Below, piece after piece: positions 57,286 to 64,000 of a stretch of 64,000 nucleotides of DNA. The notes under the pieces are model-generated. The model ran no database searches. It was not told the origin of the DNA and saw nothing but the letters and a program-made list of their open reading frames with translations. The translations under genes were made by a program, and so were the position numbers. Source of the DNA: Rhipidocladum racemiflorum (taxonomy: Eukaryota > Streptophyta > Magnoliopsida > Poales > Poaceae); NCBI GenBank assembly GCA_036346355.1, contig CM070583.1, positions 3,720,001 through 3,784,000 on the forward strand, given 5' to 3'. The stretch's first letter is position 1, and every line of letters starts with the position of its first letter.

Positions 57286-60277
57286 CTAAGTCCCTACGAC
57301 CGGCTGGAGGGCGGCGAGCTCGTCCTTAAGGGAGTCGACCTCCGCCTCTAGGTCCAGACCTTCCGCCCGGGCCGCGACCTTCGGCGCGCTTTCCTGAGGG
57401 CGCCGCGCCTCCTTGAGCTGGGCTTCCTCGCGCTCCCGAAGCTCGGCCGAAGGTCTGCCGCAAGCTTCACCAGCCTCTTCGTCAAGCTCGGCGCATACGC
57501 TCTGAAGTGCTCTTCGGCCGTCTCGCTCTGGAAGAGCTGGTCCCGGAGTCCGGCGATGAGGCTCCTCGCCGATTCCAATTGCCGAGTCGGCCTCGCGCAC
57601 CTCGGAGACTCCGGCGCTCAAGATCGGCGATCTTGGCGTCTTGCTCATGATGGTACGACCAAGATTACTCTTCTGAGAGACCGAGGTGGCATCGATATCC
57701 TCCATAGCCTTCGCGGCAAACTTGAGCGTAAGAGAAAGGAGAAGGGAAAGAGCCGAGCGGACTCCCGGAAGATCGTTCGCGGCAGTAAAAGAAGAAACAT
57801 GGAAACTTACGAGAAGAGCCCGGTGACCAGCTTGTCCTGGCGGCTGGCGGTCGGTCGCGCCGGCGAAAGAAGGGATTGACCAAGTCATCCGGCGGCGCGT
57901 CAGGTCTTGCTCCTCTGAGCACCGGTGCTCCCCGAGAGCAACGGCGTCACCACCTTCGATCAACCCGGGTCGCCCGGCCGATCCTCGCCCACGACAAGCG
58001 GCTCGTGGCGCCTTCCCCATGGTCGCCATCACCGCTGGGGTCAGACGCCAACCACGAAGCCGCCACTCCATGCTCCGCCGAGGCGCTTGGTCGTTAGCAA
58101 CCACCTCCGCCTCCCGTTCCTCTTCAATGAGGCGACCAATGCTCTCCGACCAAGGCATTGGATCGAGCGATCACCTCCGCCCCTTGCACCTCCGTGGCGG
58201 GGCGCTGGTGCCCCGGACCAAAGGGGTTAGGCGGGGCGACCTCCTCCTCCTCCTCTCCTTGGCTCGTGGCCAAGGGCTGTTGGTCGGGGCGACCAAGCTC
58301 CCTTCCGGGGCTCGGCGCTTGAGCCTGCGCCTGATCATCTCTTCGCAAGGGCCAAGGCCAAGGCGTCTTGGTCCTCGATCCCCTGCGGCTCCTGCTCCTC
58401 CGCGGTGGGATAGGCTCCACGGCCCGCTGAAGGGAGCGCGAGTCCCGCCGAAGAAGCTCGGGCTCCACCGAGTCCGAAGTTAGCACCGGCTCCTCCCCGT
58501 CTCGGCCATCACCGGTCGGCGACGCGGTCGAGCTTCGGCGTCCATCGCGGAGTTGATAATCTCCTCGACCATCTGGCGGAAGTCCAAAAGCGACATCCAG
58601 AGCTATCACGCCCACGCCAAACAGGGTGGGTTTAGCCAAGAAAGTCGCAAGACAAGAGCGGAATAAGAGAATGAAGAACGTACCTTCACGCCGTGAGCGG
58701 CGCCATCCTCCTCGGCCTCCTCGCTTGGGCCACGGGCGACCGCCGCACTGCCTCGTAGGCCTCGGCCACGACCACGGCGCTCCTCTCATGCGGCGTCAGC
58801 GCGCTGCCATCGCCGGTCGACATCGTCCATGTCGACCTCTTCCAAATGTCGAGGCGGTTTGAGAGGTCGACCTCCTGCTCCTTCTAACCGAGCATAGGCG
58901 GCCTCCTCCTCTTCTTCCTCCTCCTCGGGGCATCAACCACCCGAGTGAGCTGGTCCTGGAGGGCCTTGATCTGCCTCTCCAGCCGCTCCTTGGTCGGGAG
59001 AGACCTGGCATCCTCCTCGGCCTTCCTCGCTGCTTTCGGCGAGCTGTTCGATCGGCTCATCAGCTCCGGCTTCCTCCGTTTGAAGTCATCGAACCAAGTG
59101 CGGAGTTAAACACCTCTGGCGGTCGGCGTACTCAAGGTGCGAGGTAGGGGTCTGGTCGGCTCGGCGCCTCGACCAGCTGGCGCGGGAGGCGAGGCGGATG
59201 CTCGGCGACCTCGACCCGCCGCCCTCTTCACGGGAACCCCTGGCCGGGGTCTGGCTTCTTGGCGGCTGCGGCCTTCGACACCGCAAGCTCAAGGGCGACC
59301 TTCTCCGCCAACAAATCGGGAGGAATGAGCTCGGAAAACATGCCCTCGAGCGGAAGTGGGAAAATGTACTTACCGCGTCGCCAGCGGTCAAAAATATTCT
59401 TGGGGACCTGACGATTGGGCGTCGGCTCCTTCTCCTTGAGCGCCGAACATCTCGGCGACCCTATCGTCAACTCCATCCGTCCTCTGAGCTGCGTCACAAC
59501 CGAAGACTAAGACAAAAGGCATATCACGGATGCATAACGCAGTTTCACGAGAAGCAGCGATGCTCGGGAAAGAGGTCCAGGAACATACCTGCGTTGTCCT
59601 CGCGGGTGAAGTCGTGCCACCCGGTCACCTCGAAGAAGGGATGCTCGCGGCGCCTCGGGGACACCGGTTGAAGGTAAAGTCCCGGCGATATCCCGACCGG
59701 TGAGCCCCATCTGGGCAAGCTCACCGATCGCCCCGAGCACCCGCTCTTCCTCGGGTTGCAGGCGGCGCGCGCCCGTCTCGATGGCGGAGCGTCCTCCCGA
59801 TGTAGACCAATCGGGACCCTCCGCCTTCTTCCGGTAGAACCAGGTCGGCCCAACCCGACACCGAGTCCTTCAGAGCAACGAGGGGTACTCGTATGGTCGG
59901 TTGGGCCGGCGAAGATAAACGCAGCCGGCGGAACCATCGGCCGGTGCGGAAGGGGGAATAAAAGTGAAAGAAGAGGCTAGCCGTGGGCATTACACCCACG
60001 TAAGCCTCGCAAAGGTGGGAGAAGATTGCGAGGGAAAGGATGGAGTTGGGGTGGAGATGAGAGATCTCGCACCCGCAGAAGGCAAGCACGAGGCGAGGAA
60101 GTCGCTCTCGCGCACGAAGCCCGTTGATGGCGTACAACTCGCAGGAGGCGATCTCCGTCTCCGGTGCCGGGCGCCGCATCATCCCGGGCACTCGACCGAG
60201 CTGGGGTCGACGTACCCCTCGTCCGTGAGCACCTGGAGCCTCCTTCGGGTCATCTGGCTAACCTTGAAACGCGCCAT
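57286..60277 (-). pseudogene. antisense accessory gene of the Tat-type element (Transposase_28-like domain plus coiled coil)
   Basis: On the minus strand the ATG at 60277 opens MARFKVSQMTRRRLQVLTDE. After a frameshift near 60185 the frame continues with LPRLVLAFCGCEISHLHPNS and ILSLAIFSHLCEAYVGVMPT (about 60105-59985), matching my recollection of the 'putative gypsy type transposon' domain (Pfam Transposase_28). Further down come WFDDFKRRKPELM (about 59085), charged heptad-like helices (LERQIKALQDQLTRVVDAP near 58980-58920) and, at 58158-57286, Glu/Ala-rich coiled-coil sequence ending LDLEAEVDSLKDELAALQPV. Several frame changes and possibly unrecognised introns break it. Such additional genes are known in Tat/Retand elements; their function is not established. 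Confidence 0.7.
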
Positions 60278-60676
60278 GGCCGAAGAAGGAAGGAGAGCGA
60301 AAAAGGGCTCTTGGGCGCTAGGGCTCTTGGAAGATTTTTCGCCGAAGACGAGCAAAGAGACGCAATGGGACTCCGACCTCTCCCGGTAGAAAGGGTTAAA
60401 AGGATAGTGAAGAGGCGGGATAAAAATCGCCGCCTATCGCAAGCAAAGAACACTGGCCGGAAAAAGCGCTGCATCTACAGGAGGCTTCTCGGAGAAGGAA
60501 CCGCAGAACAACCAAGCAGCCGCGCCGCAGAGCAAGCACGCGGCGGAGTAAAGAAGCTCGTCTCCCAGACGTAAAATGGTCGTGAGCCACGACCAAAGGA
60601 AATTCAATCCCCCCTCAAGTCTTCTTAGGCTCAAGGGGAAGCCCGAGGGTTCCCCACTTGAACCTCGGGGCTAGGC
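60278..60676. other. region between antisense gene start and 3' LTR
   Basis: Holds the presumed promoter and leader of the antisense gene, reading leftward, and the polypurine-like stretch AACCTCGGGGCTAGGC (60661-60676) used by the element itself, reading rightward. Confidence 0.5.
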
Positions 60677-61312
60677 TGTCGAGGATTGGCTATCGGCAAA
60701 AGACCACGGTACCCCAGTGAAAAGCTAAACCAGCAGACCAAAGCGGCACTAAGTGAAGATGCTCGGAGAACGAAGCGAGCATCCCTCCTTCTCCTCCGAG
60801 CATCAGCGTTTGCGCCTCCGTTCGCGAAGCACCAAACACACCCCACGAGCAAGCATGCTCGTGGAGGCCACGACCGCTCGGGTGTCTTGGTCGGAGGGCT
60901 CAATGAGCGCCGCGAGGAAGGAAGGAGGCAACCAATCAGCCGGAGATCAAGGGAAATCATACCCAAATTCAAATAACGCGGAATCAAGGGCAAGCATCAC
61001 GGATATGGATACATAGCGTGATCCCGAGGCGATTACTTTTTCGCATCTCTAGTCATAGTATTTAAACCCCCTCAAGATCTCAGAATAGGAGGGCGCACGA
61101 AAGATAGAACACAATACACTGGAGTAGGGTCATTATCTCGGCGGTGAGAGGCCCGAACCAGGATAAAAACACCGCGTCCCCCTTTCTTTTTTCGGCCTCC
61201 TTCTCCCGACCTCGCGTCGCTCGAACGCCCTCTTCGATCCGTGCGACGGGGCTCTGTTGATCCCCCATTCAACAAGTAAGCTCGACGGGAGCCCGTTCTC
61301 CAATCGTCGACA
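60677..61312 (+). mobile_element. 3' LTR of the Tat-type gypsy element
   Basis: 636 bp, TGTCGAGGATTGG...CGTCGACA, followed by TAATT at 61313-61317. Confidence 0.9.
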
Positions 61313-61317
61313 TAATT

Positions 61318-63170
61318 ATTTAACGACTATTACTTCCATGCCCATCTGAAAAATAAAACGCACAAGTCGTAAACTATAAATTAGACTATCATTTTGCTTC
61401 GAAATCCACTTCCAAATGTTGTAAATCCTGTCGAAGAGCAATTTAAGGTATATAGAAGCCCAATGACGATAGATGTTTATATTTTTTTCCATAAGCCCAA
61501 ATTCCGATGCAGTTGATTTCCCCCCGCATGCCTCTAAGACCATGAATAGCAGCTTAAGCTATTTTATTTGATATGGTACGACCTGATGAACATATTTATT
61601 TAAATGTTAGATATACCAAGGATTTTCGGTTTATAACGTTAGATATATTTTCATCCAATCACTCAAAGGTACTGTTTCTTATGCGCCTTATCTGTATTAC
61701 TATTATTTGGTCCTTTGTTCTCTGCTCATTTCAAGGTTATCCTTTTCCAGTTATATTTAACTAGTTACATGCCCGTGCGTTGCTACGAAAAACAAAATTT
61801 ATAACGAAAAATAAAGATTAAAAAATAAAAAAAAAATTATTTCACAAAATCAAACATCTATCTTTAACGCTTCGTTTCTTGCGAAAGCTGGATAATTAAA
61901 GCAACGCTTCGTTTCTTGCGTAGGGCAATTAAGCAGGACAATTAAGAGGGCAATTAAGCAGGGCAATTAAGCGGCAATTAATGACGTGGTAAGAACGGAC
62001 CACTGCCACCAAGTGCTGCTTTAGAATAGTATAGATAAAGATTTTTGATCCTCTATCTGGAATAACACTAGAATGAGAAGGTCACTCTCAGGTTCAGTGC
62101 ATTGTAGAACACCATCATGGATGCGTGTATTTATTTACAGATGCTACAAGAGAAGGTGTACGTGTTATTTCACATTACCTAATTAATGTAGTCTATTGTG
62201 GAATCCTTTATGTTCATCGAATGTTAATAGTCTATACGTGTTATTTCACAAGAGAAGGTGTACGGGTTTGGTCTTATGATCATCGAATGTTGCTTGGGTT
62301 TGTTTGATTATTTAAATTTCCAATCGAGCTTTGGCTTATTCTTAATGGTCTTTAAGTGCAACTAAGGTTCAACTTATACTACCTTCACAAAGGCATGGTT
62401 TCATGATTTTAGAAGATTTTGAGACTAATGCTTCAAATTTTGAAGTTTGCTTGCAAGGGTTATTTAAACCCTAAATGGACTACTAAGTATTAATACATTG
62501 TAAATTATTACACATAATGTCCAAGTATAATCTACTATTACAGAGCAAGAATATATGATTTTCCAAAGGTTTAGGTTCTGGTTTCATAAAATTTGGAGAT
62601 CATATGTATTAACTATGGTAATTCAAATTTTAATCTTTACTAAGATCCATCCTATGATATATTTATATGTAAATAGGTTCAAACCTAAGTATTTTTGTAT
62701 AAATAGAAATATTATCATTCTTACAGAGCATGGGAGGTGGTTTCACTAAATTTGAAATTTATTTGCACAAGTTATAAACATTTGGATTTTAAGCATATTG
62801 AAATTAATCTATTTAGGAAATGGATTGAAACTAGGTTCAAATCTAGATTTTTTTGGGGTACATTTAGGTTTCTTATGATCTCAGAAACATGCTAAAATTT
62901 GTTTAATTCAAATTGAAGTTCATTTGCACAAAATTTATATAGAGTACATTCTAGGCCTTATATTTTAAATTTGAATTTCAATTCTGCGCAGAGGCCAAAA
63001 ATATTTTTACATATTTAGAATCTCAATGATTTTAAATGAATTTAGAAACTTGTCTGACTGGATTTGGATTTGGAGCAATGATACAAAAGTTATTGATGTT
63101 TGAACCTTGTCAGTTTAAGGAAAATCTTTAGAAATCGGAAAATATGCTTTTCCAACAGGAAAATGTATTC
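61318..63170. other. AT-rich intergenic or intronic DNA
   Basis: No gene and no SF3B2 exon recognised. A stretch from ATGCCCGTGCGTTGCTACG (61768) to TAGTATAGATAAAG (62026) resembles common grass non-autonomous elements; inner repeats of GGGCAATTAAGCAGG lie at 61923-61975. CACAAGAGAAGGTGTACGTG-type blocks recur at about 62147 and 62246. Confidence 0.4.
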
Positions 63171-64000
63171 TCGGCTTTTACATGGGTGTCAGTGCTTCGC
63201 GTTGGCTAACGAGGTGGACCCACAAGTTAGCGACAGGAGAGGGAGATAAATGCTGATGGAGTGGGACCCACTGTTCAGTGAGTGAAAACAAGGGCAGCAG
63301 CCAAGGGCTTCATCACCGGCGGTGAGGCGAGGGTGAAGCTAGCCAGCTGGTGGTGGGCCGAGCAAGAGGGTGACACAGGGGGTTTCAAAGGAGGGCTTAG
63401 TGGTGGTGGGGCCATGCCACAGTGAGCCACCAATGGTGAAGGGCGGTGGAGGCGGCGTGAGGTTAGTTGTGGCGGCGTTAGGTGGGTTCTTGTGCATGGG
63501 GAAGTGGAGATTAAGCATCAACGGACCAAGTGAGCTTCGATTTGAGGTCTTCTTGTGAGGGAGGAGGGCTGACGGAGCTTGTCATGGTGCGTCGGTGTCA
63601 GGGAAGATGAGGGCACAGTGTGGCGGATCTATGGGTGAAGGCGATTGAAATTGAGGTTGGGGATGAGTTCACCAAACTGAGAAGATTCTCTAGGTTCGTT
63701 TAGTTGCAAAATGGTTTACTGCGTAGGCCGATGGGCAAAATTTGGCCCTTTCGATACTTGGCGGCAATGGCAGACATGGAGGTGCAATTTGGCGATGCTC
63801 TGTGTAATGGAGAATGGAGGGGATTGTGTGGTTGCTATCGGAGCCCTCGGTGGATATAAATAGATGGAATATGGTTGTATCTACCGGGTTTGACCACGAG
63901 AGGATGCAATGCAACAATCTTTGGTTCGGGTGCTACCACGATGAATGTAGGGTATGGGCAAGGTGTTGCCGTGGCAAGGTATGGCGACTGAGCCTTGGTC
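63171..64000. other. GC-richer sequence, probable LTR remnant
   Basis: Base composition changes at about 63180. GGTGGACCCACAAGTTAG, GTGGGACCCACTGTTCAGTG and a following GGC-rich stretch are a pattern I associate with gypsy LTRs read in reverse. No intact gene; the frame 63690-63917 (minus) is unconvincing. It continues beyond the window. Confidence 0.3.

Larger units (their letters stand above)
50013..61312 (+). mobile_element. complete Ty3/gypsy retrotransposon, Tat/Retand (RIRE2-like) type
   Basis: 11,300 bp, LTRs 50013-50644 and 60677-61312, flanked by TAATT (50008-50012, 61313-61317). It has a primer-binding site, gag, pol in the gypsy order (protease, reverse transcriptase, RNase H, integrase), and then an antisense gene between pol and the 3' LTR, a known trait of Tat/Retand-lineage elements. 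No chromodomain follows the integrase, also as in that lineage. All frames are interrupted. It sits within the intron following the SF3B2-like exon. Confidence 0.92.

Noticed and set aside
58019..58483. 154-codon plus-strand frame in the Tat-type element
   Set aside because: It is the antisense shadow of the minus-strand accessory gene, which has recognisable domains.

Overview
The window looks like a transposon-dense stretch of a grass (Poaceae-type) nuclear genome. It contains nested LTR retrotransposons with plant-type primer-binding sites, hAT and Mutator-like (MULE) DNA transposons, MITEs, plant-style introns, and one well-preserved plant gene encoding a berberine-bridge-enzyme-like secreted flavoprotein. 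I cannot name the species from sequence alone.

Layout, left to right. 1-1662: 3' end and 3' LTR of a Ty3/gypsy element. 1865-13044: a complete Ty1/copia element of SIRE/Maximus type (LTRs of 1601 and 1608 bp, 5-bp target duplication CGTCC, broken gag and pol). 13050-18380: remains of a chromodomain-bearing gypsy element (integrase tail, chromodomain, polypurine tract, about 4.5-kb LTR). 19210-20793 (minus): the BBE-like gene. 22254-25029: an hAT deletion derivative with 8-bp target duplication CCAATGGG. 26278-41610: a 15.3-kb MULE with near-identical 116-bp terminal inverted repeats and a 10-bp target duplication, itself inserted in the end of a MITE. 42311-42725: a foldback MITE. 42887-45796: a solo LTR with duplication ACAAC. 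46938-48086: a second hAT derivative with duplication CTACCAAC. 48716-49880: AT-rich repeats. 49891-49995: one exon recognisable as splicing factor SF3B2. 50013-61312: a complete Ty3/gypsy element of the Tat/Retand/RIRE2 type (duplication TAATT), carrying an extra antisense gene after pol. 61318-64000: intergenic DNA and probable LTR remains.

The most interesting object is the large MULE. Between its termini lie a MuDR-type transposase with SWIM and CCHC zinc fingers (broken), a plant-mobile-domain (PMD) gene, a GRF-type zinc-finger gene (broken), and a small two-exon gene ending in a charged probable coiled coil. All lie on the plus strand, and the last two follow TATA-like boxes. If confirmed, this is a multi-gene MULE in which accessory proteins travel with the transposase. 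The accessory roles are unknown; comparison with other MULEs that carry anti-silencing proteins is only an analogy.

A caution applies throughout. In the elements whose ends are almost identical (copia LTRs, MULE TIRs), the coding frames are broken by many small indels, and the copia LTR pair differs mainly by indels rather than transitions. Part of the 'decay' may therefore be assembly error, and pseudogene calls should be read that way.
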